DNA of 61,786 nucleotides, taken from assembly GCA_947479475.1 (NCBI GenBank), contig CANJZW010000016.1:1-61786 (forward strand). Reading direction: 5' to 3'. Position numbers and translations under genes: made by a program. The notes under the pieces are model-generated. The model was not told the DNA's origin, ran no database searches, and was given only the letters and a program-made list of their open reading frames with translations. The stretch is from Chthoniobacteraceae bacterium. GTDB lineage: Bacteria > Verrucomicrobiota > Verrucomicrobiia > Chthoniobacterales > Chthoniobacteraceae. Below are positions 25,198 through 34,600 of the stretch, piece after piece. Within the stretch, counting starts at the first letter, position 1, and every line of letters starts with the position of its first letter.

Positions 25198-26235
25198 TTA
25201 TATTCCATCCTCTGTGGGTTTGATTTCTTGCGAAAGAGTGCCCGCGTCTGCACCGATGAGGGCTACTAGGGCGCGGCGATGTCCTGCGGGCAGGGCAACC
25301 TCGTCCAGAACCGAACTCAGAGCAAACCAGCGTTGGTTTGTAGGAAGCACCTCGGGCGCGGATGCTTCGTAAACCCGTAATGTGACTTTGTGGTGGGTAA
25401 ACGGATAGACGGTTTCAAAGAGGGGCAGAGGGGATGCTTTGTTAAAAAAGGTTGGAAATTTCCAAAGCCCGCGCGAGCGGCGCCCCATTTGTTGCTCCAA
25501 CAGGACGTCCTTGCCCGACGTTATCCAAGCCGCGTTTTCCTCAAGGGCAACCGTGCTTCTTCGCGGTGACTTGCGGGGGAGTGTTTCCGGCTCGGTTGCC
25601 CTGCATTCCCTCTGGATGGGGCAGAGCAGACATTTCGGATTTTTTGGCAGGCAAACCAGAGCCCCCAGCTCCATGAGAGCCGAGGTGTGTTGCCTGCCTC
25701 CCGAGCCTTCGGGAAGGAGGACCTCGGCCAGTTCCCACAAAAGCCTCGCGCCTTCCGCCGTGTCGACCTGCGCTTGTTGGTTGGAGAGGCGCGCCAGCAC
25801 TCTGGCGATGTTCGCATCTACGGCGGGAGCCGGCCGATCGTAGCCGAAACACGCGATGGCGCCTGCAGTGTACGCGCCCACTCCGGGTAGGGCGCGAAGG
25901 TCGATCGGGTTGTTGGGAATACGTCCCTCAAAGCGGGAGAGAACCATCTGTGCGGCGCGCTGAAGATTTCTCGCACGCGAATAGTAGCCGAGCCCCTGCC
26001 ACAAAAGCAGCACTTCGCTCTCGGGAGCATCGGCAAGGGTCTTCAGGTCGGGAAACCGCTCCATCCAGCGCTTGAAAAACGGGATGACAGAAACTACCTG
26101 CGTCTGCTGGAGCATGAATTCCGAGACGAGGACCGCATACGGATCCGGTTTGCTGCGCCACGGGAGGGTACGGCCGTTTGCAACAAACCACAGTGCTAGC
26201 TTATCGCGCAGAACCTTTGCGTCTTCGGTTTTCAC
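25198..26235 (-). CDS. mutY: A/G-specific adenine glycosylase
   Basis: A 345-residue base-excision enzyme removing adenine opposite 8-oxoguanine. Catalytic Glu39 lies in SEFMLQQTQV and Asp140 in APAVDANIARV, with the helix-hairpin-helix LPGVGAYTAGAI between. The [4Fe-4S] ligands are Cys195, 202, 205 and 211 in C-x6-C-x2-C-x5-C spacing. The C-terminal NUDIX-like domain recognises 8-oxoG. The Glu and Asp together exclude endonuclease III. It is followed by a helicase whose Cys cluster has the same final spacing. Confidence 0.94.
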   Translation of the reverse strand: MKTEDAKVLRDKLALWFVANGRTLPWRSKPDPYAVLVSEFMLQQTQVVSVIPFFKRWMERFPDLKTLADAPESEVLLLWQGLGYYSRARNLQRAAQMVLSRFEGRIPNNPIDLRALPGVGAYTAGAIACFGYDRPAPAVDANIARVLARLSNQQAQVDTAEGARLLWELAEVLLPEGSGGRQHTSALMELGALVCLPKNPKCLLCPIQRECRATEPETLPRKSPRRSTVALEENAAWITSGKDVLLEQQMGRRSRGLWKFPTFFNKASPLPLFETVYPFTHHKVTLRVYEASAPEVLPTNQRWFALSSVLDEVALPAGHRRALVALIGADAGTLSQEIKPTEDGI

Positions 26236-26279
26236 GGATGGGGTGGGCTGATACGAACCGGACGGAAGCCGGCTTGGCC

Positions 26280-27128
26280 TTAAAGCATTTGCTCCACAAA
26301 GCGCCGGGAATCAAAGAAATCAAGATCTTCAATTTTTTCTCCCGTGCCGGTGAAGCGCGTCGGGATGCCGAGTTCGTTTTGAATCGCGATGACGCACCCC
26401 CCCTTGCCCGAACCGTCCAATTTGGTCACGATGACGCCGGTGAGCCCGGTGGCCTCCTTGAATTCGCGCGCTTGCACGAGGGCGTTGCCTCCCGTTGTGG
26501 CGTCGACCACCAGCAGCGTTTCGTGTGGGGCGGTGGAATCTGTTTTTCCGATCGCGCGTCGCACTTTCGTCAGCTCCTGCATCAGGTTGAACTTGTTGTG
26601 GAGACGCCCGGCGGTGTCGCAAATTAGAAACTCGGCATTCCTGGCGACAGCCGCACGGTACGCGTCGTGGCAAATGCCCGCTGGGTCAGCGTTGTAAGGG
26701 CCTTTCACCAGTTCACAGCCGATGCGCCCGGCCCACACCTCAAGCTGCTCGATCGCCGCCGCCCGAAAGGTGTCCGCCGCCGCCAGAATGACGCTGTGGC
26801 CCTTGCGTTTGAGCAGGTGAGCGAGTTTGGCCGTCGATGTCGTTTTGCCCGTGCCGTTCACGCCCACCACAAGGATGACTTTTGGGCGGTCGGGCAGGGG
26901 GCGCAGCATGTGCGTATCTCGGGGAAGTATTTTAAGAATCTCTTCGCGGGCGACTTCCACGACCTTCTCGGCCGTCATTTTTTCAGGAAGTTCCTGCAGG
27001 TGTTTGAGGATCCGCATCGACATGGGAACTCCCAAGTCCGAGCGGATGAGCATTTCCTCCAATTCTTCCCAGTCCACCGGCCGACCGGTGAAGCGTTGAA
27101 CCAGAGCCTTAAAAAATCCGAATGCCAT
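26280..27128 (-). CDS. ftsY: Signal recognition particle receptor FtsY
   Basis: A 282-residue SRP GTPase. The N-domain occupies about residues 15-70. The G-domain has the P-loop GVNGTGKTT (89-97), ADTFRAAA (118-125), DTAGR (171-175), TKLDGSGKGG (235-244), and the closing TGTGEKIEDLDFFD. The acidic A-domain typical of E. coli FtsY is absent, as in many short FtsY proteins. The GxGEK...DL end fits FtsY rather than Ffh (no M domain). It targets SRP-ribosome complexes to SecYEG. It is 18 bases from nusB. Confidence 0.94.
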   Translation of the reverse strand: MAFGFFKALVQRFTGRPVDWEELEEMLIRSDLGVPMSMRILKHLQELPEKMTAEKVVEVAREEILKILPRDTHMLRPLPDRPKVILVVGVNGTGKTTSTAKLAHLLKRKGHSVILAAADTFRAAAIEQLEVWAGRIGCELVKGPYNADPAGICHDAYRAAVARNAEFLICDTAGRLHNKFNLMQELTKVRRAIGKTDSTAPHETLLVVDATTGGNALVQAREFKEATGLTGVIVTKLDGSGKGGCVIAIQNELGIPTRFTGTGEKIEDLDFFDSRRFVEQML

Positions 27129-27146
27129 GGAGAGAATCGGTGGAGG

Positions 27147-27743
27147 TTAGAGAACGCCTGCGGAATCCGCTGAAGCGCCCACTTGCGCTGAGGGTTCTTC
27201 GACAACGCTCGAAATTTGTGCAGGGACCAAAACCGTTTGGCGCGAAGCGCGGGGCACCTCTGCCCGAATGCGATCTAGCAGGCCGTTCACAAAACGCCCT
27301 GAGTCCTCGGAGCCGAACTCTTTTGCCAGTTCGATCGCTTCATTGATGGCCACTACAGGAGGAACCTCCGTGTTGTAGAGGATCTCGTAGACCGCCAGAC
27401 GCAGGATGTTCCGGTCCACGGCCGCGAGGCGGGAGAGTTGGTAGTTGCGGGCGAAGCGGGTGATGAGTTCGTCGATCTGAACGCGGTTCGTGCAAACGCC
27501 CACGATGAGGGATTCCGCAAAGGTGCGCGCCTTGGGTGGAATGGGACTCCGTGCCGGAATGGGATTGAGTTCATCCGGATCTTCAGCCCCGGTTCGCAGC
27601 TTCCAGAAGTCCGCATCGGGAGCGGTAGATTCCGGCTTTTGGAAATCCAGTTGGAAAAGAAACTGAATGGCGGCTTCGCGGCCTTCACGACGCAAGCCGG
27701 CCTGCGGGCGGTCCCTTTTTGGGATGGAGCGGGAATCACTCAT
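27147..27743 (-). CDS. nusB: Transcription antitermination factor NusB
   Basis: A 198-residue protein, longer than the usual 140 because of N- and C-terminal extensions. The all-helical NusB core is clear: REGREAAIQFLFQLDF, then FARNYQLSRLAAVDRNILRLAVYEILYN and VAINEAIELAKEFGSEDSGRFVNGLLDRI. It binds boxA RNA with S10 in rRNA antitermination. ATG 27743 overlaps the ribH stop as ATGA. ribH-nusB adjacency is conserved in many bacteria. Confidence 0.93.
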   Translation of the reverse strand: MSDSRSIPKRDRPQAGLRREGREAAIQFLFQLDFQKPESTAPDADFWKLRTGAEDPDELNPIPARSPIPPKARTFAESLIVGVCTNRVQIDELITRFARNYQLSRLAAVDRNILRLAVYEILYNTEVPPVVAINEAIELAKEFGSEDSGRFVNGLLDRIRAEVPRASRQTVLVPAQISSVVEEPSAQVGASADSAGVL

Positions 27744-28234
27744 ACAATTTGGGTGGAGTGCGGCAGGCGAAGGGCCTCGACGGTGCGAAGCATCCGGACT
27801 GCGGCGCGGGCGGCCTCCGTGCCCCGGTTGAGGTCGGCTTCCAAACAGCGGGCGGCGGCCTGTGCCTCGCCCTGGACAAGAAGGACTTCGTGTAAAACGG
27901 GCAGGTGATGCGTGAGCGAACTCGCGAGCAGGGCGTTCGTCACGGCCTGCGCGACCAAGGTCGCGTGGGCGGTTTCGCCGTTGAGAAGCACACCAAAGGC
28001 GGCGATAGCGTCGACGTCCCTGCTGGCCGCGAGCAGCTCCACGGCCAGTGGCAGTTCAAACGAACCGGGAACCCTGTGGAGTTGAACTTTGGCAAGCGGA
28101 CAAATCGCCCGCAATTCGCTTTCAAAATGAGAGACCAAACCCTCAACCCAGAGTGGGTTATAAAGGCTGGCGACAATCGCGACCCGCCATGGGGTGGAAC
28201 ACGATTCGGGACGAGGCGGCATTTGGCTGGACAT
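27740..28234 (-). CDS. ribH: 6,7-dimethyl-8-ribityllumazine synthase
   Basis: A 164-residue enzyme for the penultimate step of riboflavin synthesis. Motifs are ASLYNPLWVEGL, VPGSFELP and GVLLNGETAHATLV. The usual IRG before the catalytic loop is LNG, while the catalytic His near 90 is kept. I believe this variant is typical of this phylum. ATG 28234 begins MSSQMPPRP; an upstream in-frame start at 28300 adds no conserved sequence. It overlaps nusB by four bases. Confidence 0.85.
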   Translation of the reverse strand: MSSQMPPRPESCSTPWRVAIVASLYNPLWVEGLVSHFESELRAICPLAKVQLHRVPGSFELPLAVELLAASRDVDAIAAFGVLLNGETAHATLVAQAVTNALLASSLTHHLPVLHEVLLVQGEAQAAARCLEADLNRGTEAARAAVRMLRTVEALRLPHSTQIV

Positions 28235-28349
28235 GATTAAAGAGCGGCCCGCGGGAAGTCGCGGGTTTGGGACTTTAACGAGATACGCGTGGCTCCGCAA
28301 ACCTCAAATCAGGAGTGTGATCTTAATCAAATGTGGTAAAGGATGATTC

Positions 28350-29219
28350 ATGAAAAAGGCATTCCTAGCCGCTGGGGCGCTAATCCTCATTGGTGGCCTG
28401 CTGGAGGAGCCACTTTGCGCGGCGGATACCAACCGAGAAAAAAGAGGTTCAAACCAAGCCGCCAAAAACGCTCAGAAGTTCCCGCCAACGGGCTTCCCTC
28501 TTATTTTGGAAGATCGGTTTGAGTCCAAAACCTTGAACCGGGATCTGTGGAGCACCAGTTTACGGGTGTTCGGTCGCTGGGGTGACCGTTATCACAACGA
28601 CAGTTACCTCAACTATTTGAGCGATGAAGATGTTCTCCTCGAAAACGGTCGCCTCCGTTTGCGTGCGGAACACATAAACGTTGAGGGCGATAACCCTCCG
28701 GGAGTTTACGACTACAGCGCAGGAATGGTCTCCTCGCACGATCACTTTTCATTTCAATACGGGTACATTGAAATTCGAGCGAAGTTCCCCGGGGGAAAAG
28801 GCGCTTGGCCCTGTTTCTGGCTGATGCCCCAAGGCCACCACTGGCCGCCCGAGTTTGATATCGCCGAGTATTATGCCGGCCGAAAGATGATGCACCTCGG
28901 ACTTTGCCACGGAAATTTTCCCGAAATCAACTGGGACAGTGATGGAAACACGGACGTGGATTTTGAGGGGTCGTGGAATACTTACGGTCTCCTCTGGACC
29001 CCGGAACGTGCGGCGTGGATTCAAAACGGCGTCGTTAAACGCGAGACCAAGGGACCGCACGTGCCTGCTGTGCCGATGTATGTGATTCTCAGCAACGGGG
29101 TCAGCAGCAGAATAGGGCCTTCCGATGAACCGGATGCGAACACGGTGTTTCCCAATTTTTTTGAGATCGAATACGTGAGGGTGTGGGGATTGCCCACTGC
29201 TGTTGAAAAGGGCAAATGA
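28350..29219 (+). CDS. Exported GH16-family glycoside hydrolase
   Basis: A 289-residue secreted glucanase-type enzyme. The signal peptide is followed by a jelly-roll: FPLILEDRFESKTLNRDLW, YGYIEIRAKFPGGKGAWPCFWLMP, then the GH16 catalytic block PEFDIAEYY, containing the E-x-D-x-x-E nucleophile and acid/base. It cleaves beta-1,3/1,4-type glucans, galactans or related polymers; the substrate is unknown. An AGGA element lies just before ATG 28350. It stands directly upstream of the ribosomal-protein genes and is probably an unrelated insertion there. Confidence 0.88.
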   Translation: MKKAFLAAGALILIGGLLEEPLCAADTNREKRGSNQAAKNAQKFPPTGFPLILEDRFESKTLNRDLWSTSLRVFGRWGDRYHNDSYLNYLSDEDVLLENGRLRLRAEHINVEGDNPPGVYDYSAGMVSSHDHFSFQYGYIEIRAKFPGGKGAWPCFWLMPQGHHWPPEFDIAEYYAGRKMMHLGLCHGNFPEINWDSDGNTDVDFEGSWNTYGLLWTPERAAWIQNGVVKRETKGPHVPAVPMYVILSNGVSSRIGPSDEPDANTVFPNFFEIEYVRVWGLPTAVEKGK

Positions 29220-29329
29220 AAATTCGGCGGAATCCAGAGTAGCAGCGCAAAAAACGGGAGGCGCGGCGATGGGCTTTAACCAATGCCAAGTCTTCCAAAA
29301 ACCCGGCAGCGCCGGAAATTTTTCTGACG

Positions 29330-29352
29330 TTGGCACGAAAAAAGGTTGCCAA
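29330..29352 (+). promoter_or_regulatory. Short dyad upstream of rplA
   Basis: TTGGCA (29330-29335) and TGCCAA (29347-29352) form a six-base dyad around an A-rich loop between the GH16 gene and rplA. It could be a weak terminator for the GH16 gene or part of the rplA leader. No convincing -35/-10 pair could be identified here. Confidence 0.3.
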
Positions 29353-29444
29353 TCTTCAGTCTTCCCTCATTCTTTCCAGCCCGTTCGTCGGGACCGCAGG
29401 AGAACTTGGCACTTAAGCTTCGTTCGATCGCACTGCATAAACCT

Positions 29445-30146
29445 ATGGCAATCAAAAGATCAAAACGTTATCGCGCCGCCGCTGAAAAGGTGGGCGCTCC
29501 ACGGTCGCATCCGTTCGCGGAAGCTTTGAGCACGCTCAAAAGCCTTCCCGAAACAAAGTTCGACCAAACTGTCACGCTCTCCTTTCGTTTGGGCGTCGAC
29601 CCCCGCCAGTCCGACCAAATGGTTCGCGGCACCTGCCCGTTGCCACACGGCTCTGGGAAATCCGTGCGCGTCCTTGTTTTCGCGGAAGGTGCATCAGCTG
29701 AAGCAGCCCGCGAAGCTGGCGCTGAGTTCGTTGGCTACAAGGACCTCGTTGACAAGTGTGTCGCGGGTTTCCAGGACTTCGACGTCGCCATCGCAACCCC
29801 AGCCTGTATGGCTGAAGTGCGTAAGCTTGGTAAGGTTCTCGGGCCACGTGGCTTGATGCCGAACCCCAAGACGGGCACTGTGACCGACGACACGGCGAAG
29901 GCTGTTCGCGAAGTCAAGGCTGGCCGCGTAGAGTTCAAGCTGGACAAAAACGGTAACATTTCCGTTCCCGTAGGAAAACTTTCCTTCTCCGAAGTGGCGC
30001 TGTTGGAAAACGGCACTGCCGTGATTGATGCAATCGTGAAATCCCGGCCTTCTTCGGCCAAGGGACGTTTCGTGGAAAACATCACACTCGCCTCCACCAT
30101 GTCGCCCGGCGTTCGCGTGGATTCCACGCCATTCCTGAAATTCTAA
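29445..30146 (+). CDS. rplA: 50S ribosomal protein L1
   Basis: A 233-residue primary rRNA-binding protein of the L1 stalk. Signatures are MAIKRSKRYRAA, FDQTVTLSFRLGVDPRQSDQMVRG, and LGKVLGPRGLMPNPKTGTVTDD. The usual partner rplK is not immediately upstream; there are 225 non-coding bases and then GH16. L1 normally also represses its own operon by binding the mRNA leader. ATG 29445 is chosen because the conserved N-terminus begins there. Confidence 0.97.
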   Translation: MAIKRSKRYRAAAEKVGAPRSHPFAEALSTLKSLPETKFDQTVTLSFRLGVDPRQSDQMVRGTCPLPHGSGKSVRVLVFAEGASAEAAREAGAEFVGYKDLVDKCVAGFQDFDVAIATPACMAEVRKLGKVLGPRGLMPNPKTGTVTDDTAKAVREVKAGRVEFKLDKNGNISVPVGKLSFSEVALLENGTAVIDAIVKSRPSSAKGRFVENITLASTMSPGVRVDSTPFLKF

Positions 30147-30160
30147 GGAGGACCATTACA

Positions 30161-30745
30161 ATGCATCCTGCAAAAGCCTCTATTGTTGAAGACATCGCCA
30201 GCCGCCTGAACGCTTCGCCGTTCTTGTTTGTCGCTGACTACACGGGTCTCAAAGTCACGCAGTTCTCCGAATTGCGCAACCGCCTGTTCGCTGTGGGCGC
30301 CCAGTTCCATGTCGTGAAGAACACGTTTCTTCGCCGTGCATTGGTGGGTGCCGGCATGCCCGAAATTCACGATCTTCGTGGACAGACGGCCATTGTCACG
30401 GGTGAGAAGGACGTCGCCGCCGCCGCCAAGGTGGTGAAGGCGTTTTCTGCCGAATTCAAGAAGCCTTCGATCCGTGCTGGTATCGTCGACAGTCTCTCCG
30501 TTTCCGCAGAACAGATCAACCAGATCGCCGATCTGCCCTCCCGCGATGTGCTTCTGGCAACCCTTCTTGGGGTTCTCCAGGCACCCGCGACCCAGTTGGT
30601 CCGTGTGCTCAACGAGCCCGCCGCTTCTCTCGCCCGCGTCTTGCAGGCGAAGGTCGACAAGGCAGGGCACGAAGCCCCGGAAGCTGCGGCCGAGCCGGCC
30701 GCTGAAGCAGCCGCCGAACCTGCGGCAGAGGCAGCTGCCGAATAG
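30161..30745 (+). CDS. rplJ: 50S ribosomal protein L10
   Basis: A 194-residue stalk base protein that anchors L7/L12. The core holds FVADYTGLKVTQFSELRNRL, FHVVKNTFLRRAL and LLATLLGVLQAPATQLVRVLNEPAASLARVL. The last 30 or so residues are an Ala/Glu/Pro tail built from EAAAEPAA-type repeats. A strong AAGGAGG ribosome-binding site (30145-30151) overlaps the rplA stop. It precedes a hairpin-rich gap before rplL. Confidence 0.96.
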   Translation: MHPAKASIVEDIASRLNASPFLFVADYTGLKVTQFSELRNRLFAVGAQFHVVKNTFLRRALVGAGMPEIHDLRGQTAIVTGEKDVAAAAKVVKAFSAEFKKPSIRAGIVDSLSVSAEQINQIADLPSRDVLLATLLGVLQAPATQLVRVLNEPAASLARVLQAKVDKAGHEAPEAAAEPAAEAAAEPAAEAAAE

Positions 30746-30804
30746 TCGAATCGTCCCATTTTGGAGCGGTGGGTTTCATGGCCCGCCGTTCTTAAGCCAC
30801 TTTG

Positions 30805-30829
30805 CCGGTGCAAACCGGTAAAAAACCGG
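30805..30829 (+). promoter_or_regulatory. Mutually exclusive hairpins between rplJ and rplL
   Basis: Three copies of a CCGGT-type element can pair in two alternative ways. CCGGT (30805-30809) pairs with ACCGG (30814-30818), or CCGGT (30815-30819) pairs with ACCGG (30825-30829). The second hairpin is followed by a pyrimidine-rich, T-rich run (30831-30843). The arrangement looks like an antiterminator/terminator or processing switch controlling rplL and rpoBC levels; this is inference. Confidence 0.45.
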
Positions 30830-30954
30830 AGTCTTCTTCTTTTGAGGCTGGCTCCACTTTAAACCCAAAATAAAATAGGTTCCTCGTCGGGGGAAGGGCC
30901 CTTTCCCTTAATTGATCCGGAGCTCCGGAAAGCGACGATACCATCCCGTAATAT

Positions 30955-31332
30955 ATGTCCGATACACACGCATTGGTTGAGCAGCTCAGCGGTCTCACCA
31001 TCCTCCAGGTAGCCGATCTCGTCAAGCAGCTCGAAGAAAAGTGGGGCGTTAGCGCCGCCGCTCCCGTAGCTGTGGCCGCTGCAGGTCCTGCCGCTGCTGC
31101 AGCTCCCGTGGAAGAAAAAACGTCCTTCGACGTCATCCTGAAGGAAGCTGGCGCTAACAAGATTGGCGTCATTAAGGAAGTGCGCGCGGCTGTTGCCGGC
31201 CTCGGTCTGGCGGAAGCCAAGGCCCTGGTGGAAAGCGCTCCCAAGGCACTCAAGGAAGGTGTCACCAAGGAAGAAGCAGAAGAGATCAAGAAAAAGGTCG
31301 AATCTGCAGGCGCCAAGGTCGAAATCAAGTAG
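30955..31332 (+). CDS. rplL: 50S ribosomal protein L7/L12
   Basis: A 125-residue stalk protein that recruits translational GTPases. The N-terminal dimerisation helix is followed by an Ala/Pro hinge (about 35-55) and the C-terminal domain with [43 protein letters not shown] and [14 protein letters not shown]. No obvious Shine-Dalgarno precedes ATG 30955, although the product is normally made in several copies per ribosome. Confidence 0.97.
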   Translation: MSDTHALVEQLSGLTILQVADLVKQLEEKWGVSAAAPVAVAAAGPAAAAAPVEEKTSFDVILKEAGANKIGVIKEVRAAVAGLGLAEAKALVESAPKALKEGVTKEEAEEIKKKVESAGAKVEIK

Positions 31333-31413
31333 CCATTTTTGGCTTTCCGGCGGGATCTTTTCCCGACGGGTTCATTTGCGCGCCCGGCAGGCCTACTTTT
31401 TGCTTGTCGGGCG
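31331..31413 (+). promoter_or_regulatory. Hairpin-rich rplL-rpoB intergenic leader
   Basis: Three dyads lie in the 272-base gap. AGCCA/TGGCT is at 31331-31335 and 31340-31344. CGGGA/TCCCG is at 31351-31355 and 31361-31365. CGCCCGGCA/TGTCGGGCG (nine pairs, one G-U) is at 31381-31389 and 31405-31413. By position this parallels the rplL-rpoB attenuator and RNase III site of enterobacteria. Function is not shown here. Confidence 0.4.
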
Positions 31414-31604
31414 TCGCCCTCTTCCCGAAGATCAAAAACCCACGGTTCTGATAAACTTATTGATTACCGCAGAGTCGCGCGCAATGGCGACCATCCCAAG
31501 TAGACCTTCCGCCACAAGGCGGTTCACGGCTCCTCGGGCTGGGTCGTTCTGCGCGCGCCTCTGCGGTTTTTTGCCCGCAGCCTCCGTATCCACCGAACCC
31601 ACTC

Positions 31605-34600
31605 ATGTCTGAGCGCATTAATTTCGGCAAAATCAAGGAAGGCGCCGAGCCGCCAAACCTTATCGAGATCCAATTAAACTCCTATGTGGAGTTTCTTCAA
31701 AAGGACGTCCCCCTAAGCCGGCGCAAAAGCACCGGCCTGCACGCCGTCTTTTCAGAAGTCTTCCCCATCTCCAGCTACGACGAAAAAGTCGTGCTGCAGT
31801 TCGATTCTTTCGAAATCGGGGACCCAAAAATGTCCGTGCGTGAGTGCATGCGCGAGTCGCAGACTTTCTCCGCGCCTCTGTACGTCACCTTTTCCCTCAA
31901 GGAGGAACGCGCTACGCGGGAAGAAAAAGTCTACATGGGTGAAATCCCACTAATGACTCCCCAGGGGACGTTTGTGATCAACGGCGCAGAACGCGTCGTC
32001 GTTTCCCAGTTGCACCGTTCACCAGGGATCGCCTTCGAATCCTCCGTTCATCTCAACGGCAAGGTGCTTTATTCCTTCCGGATCATTCCCGATCGCGGTT
32101 CCTGGATGGAAGTCCAGTACGACACCAACGATTTGCTCTACGTCTATCTCGATCGCCGCAAACGCCGTCGCAAATTTCTTGCGACAACGCTTCTGCGCGC
32201 TCTCGGCTTCGGCACGGACGAAGAGATTATTGCACTCTTCTACGACATCGAAACCCTCAAGCTGAGCGACTCTCTCGAAGAGGAAGCCTTTTCAAGCAAG
32301 GTCATGGTCAACTCCGTTTTGGACGGTGAAATTACCGTAGCGCGTGCTTTTGAGCCACTCACCAAAGCGACCATCAGTCAGATTCTAGCCCTTGGCACGA
32401 AGTCTGTTTCCGTAGTCGACCTTAAGGGTGACGATACCATCATCAAGGCCCTCAAAAAGGATCCTGTTGATACGGAAGAGGAAGCGCTCAAGGAAATCTA
32501 TCGCCGTCTACGTCCTGGCGATCCACCTTCAGTTCCGAACGCTCGTGGTTTGCTCAAGCGCCTCTTTTTCGACCCGAAAAAGTACGATCTCGGTCGCGTC
32601 GGTCGTCACAAGATCAACTCCAAGCTTGGCCTCAAAGTCAGCCCCGATGAGCGCGTGCTCACCAAGGACGACTTCGTGGGGGCGATGAAGTATCTCATCC
32701 AACTCCGCACAGGCGAGGGCCGTCTGGACGACATCGATCATTTGGGATCCCGTCGTGTGCGTACCGTGGGTGAACTTTTGGCCAACCAGTGCCGCGTGGG
32801 TCTAGCCCGTACGGAGCGATTGGTGAAGGAACGCATGGCTCTTTTCGATATGAACATCGAAGGGATGACCCCGCAGAAGCTTATTAATCCCAAGGCATTG
32901 TCCGCGGTGATTAGAGATTTCTTCGGTCGTTCCCAGTTGAGCCAGTTCATGGATCAGACTAATCCTCTGGCTGAATTGACTCATAAGCGTCGTCTTTCCG
33001 CACTTGGGCCAGGGGGCTTGAGTCGCGACCGCGCAGGCTTTGAAGTTCGTGACGTTCATCCTTCGCATTACGGCCGCATTTGTCCGATTGAAACTCCTGA
33101 AGGTCCGAACATCGGTCTGATTTCGTCGCTATCTAGCTACGCACAGATCAATGATTTCGGCTTCATTGAGACGCCCTATCGCAAGGTGACCAATGGTAAG
33201 GTGACCAGCAAAATTGAGTACCTCACCGGAGACCAGGAAGAGAACTTCCTCGTAGCTCAGGCTAGCGTGCCCGTGGATGCCGATGGCAAGTTCCTCACCG
33301 ACAAGGTTGCTGTTCGCTCCGGCGGAGACTTCCTCGAAGTGGAACCTGACAAGGTTCATTACATGGACATCTCGCCCAAACAGCTCGTTTCCGTGGCGGC
33401 CTCGCTGATTCCGTTCTTGGAACACGATGATGCGAACCGCGCTTTGATGGGTTCGAACATGCAACGGCAAGGTGTACCGCTTCTCATTTCCGATGCTCCG
33501 CTCGTGGGAACAGGGATGGAAGGAAAAGTTGCCCGAGATTCTCGTGCAGTGATTGTGGCCGAAGGTAAGGGCATCGTTGCCAGCGTGACTGCCGATCAGA
33601 TTATCATCACTCCGGATGGCGAGATTCCTGAGACGAAGAAAAAATTCCGCCACGATCCGGAAGAAAATATTTTCATCTACGATCTTCGTAAGTTCATGCG
33701 TTCTAACGCTGGGACGTGCGTCAATCAGCGTCCGATTGTTCGTAAGGGTGACAAAATTACCGAAGGAATGGTCATCGCTGATGGTCCGAACTGTGACAAT
33801 GGCGAACTCGCTCTGGGTCGGAACGTGCTGGTCGCGTTCATGCCTTGGAACGGGTACAACTTCGAAGATGCTATCACGATTTCGGAACGTGTCGTGAAGG
33901 AGGACATCTACACCTCCATTCACATCGATGAATTCGAGTGTGGCGCGCGTGACACCAAGCTAGGGCCTGAAGAAATCACAAGAGACATCCCCAACGTTTC
34001 GGAAGAAGCTTTGCGGAATCTCGGTCCAGACGGCGTCGTCCGTGTGGGGGCAGAAATCCGCCCCGGTGACATTCTGGTGGGTAAAATTACTCCGAAGAGT
34101 GAAACTGAACTTGCTCCAGAAGAGCGCCTCCTGCGCGCGATCTTTGGTGAAAAGGCCGCCGACGTCAAAGACACGTCCCTGACTGTGCCCTCCGGCACTT
34201 ATGGGATTGTCATGGATGTGAAGGTTTCGAGCCGCAAGGAAGTTGCCAAGATCAAACTCAGCCCGAGTGAATCTAAGCGCCAGCAGAAGGAAGCCGAGGA
34301 GCATCACCAGAAGAAACTGGATGAACTCCACGAGGAACTGACTGAAGCGCTGGCGAACATCCTGTTAGGTGAAAAAATTCCGCTCGACGTGGTGAACGCG
34401 CAAACGGGTGAGATCATTATCCCGGCCAATCGCAAGATCACCAAGACGCTCCTGCGCAAACTCGCCCAGGTGTACGATCACGTGGACATCGATCCGTCGC
34501 CTATCCGCAACAAGATCCGCGATATCATTGGAGAATTTGAGCCGAAGTTCCAGGAATTGGAAAACGAGCACGAGTCCTCCATGGATAAGCTTGAGAGCGG

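Noticed and set aside
33129-33923. Antisense open frame within rpoB (264 codons)
   Set aside because: Same reason: opposite-strand shadow of a universally conserved gene.
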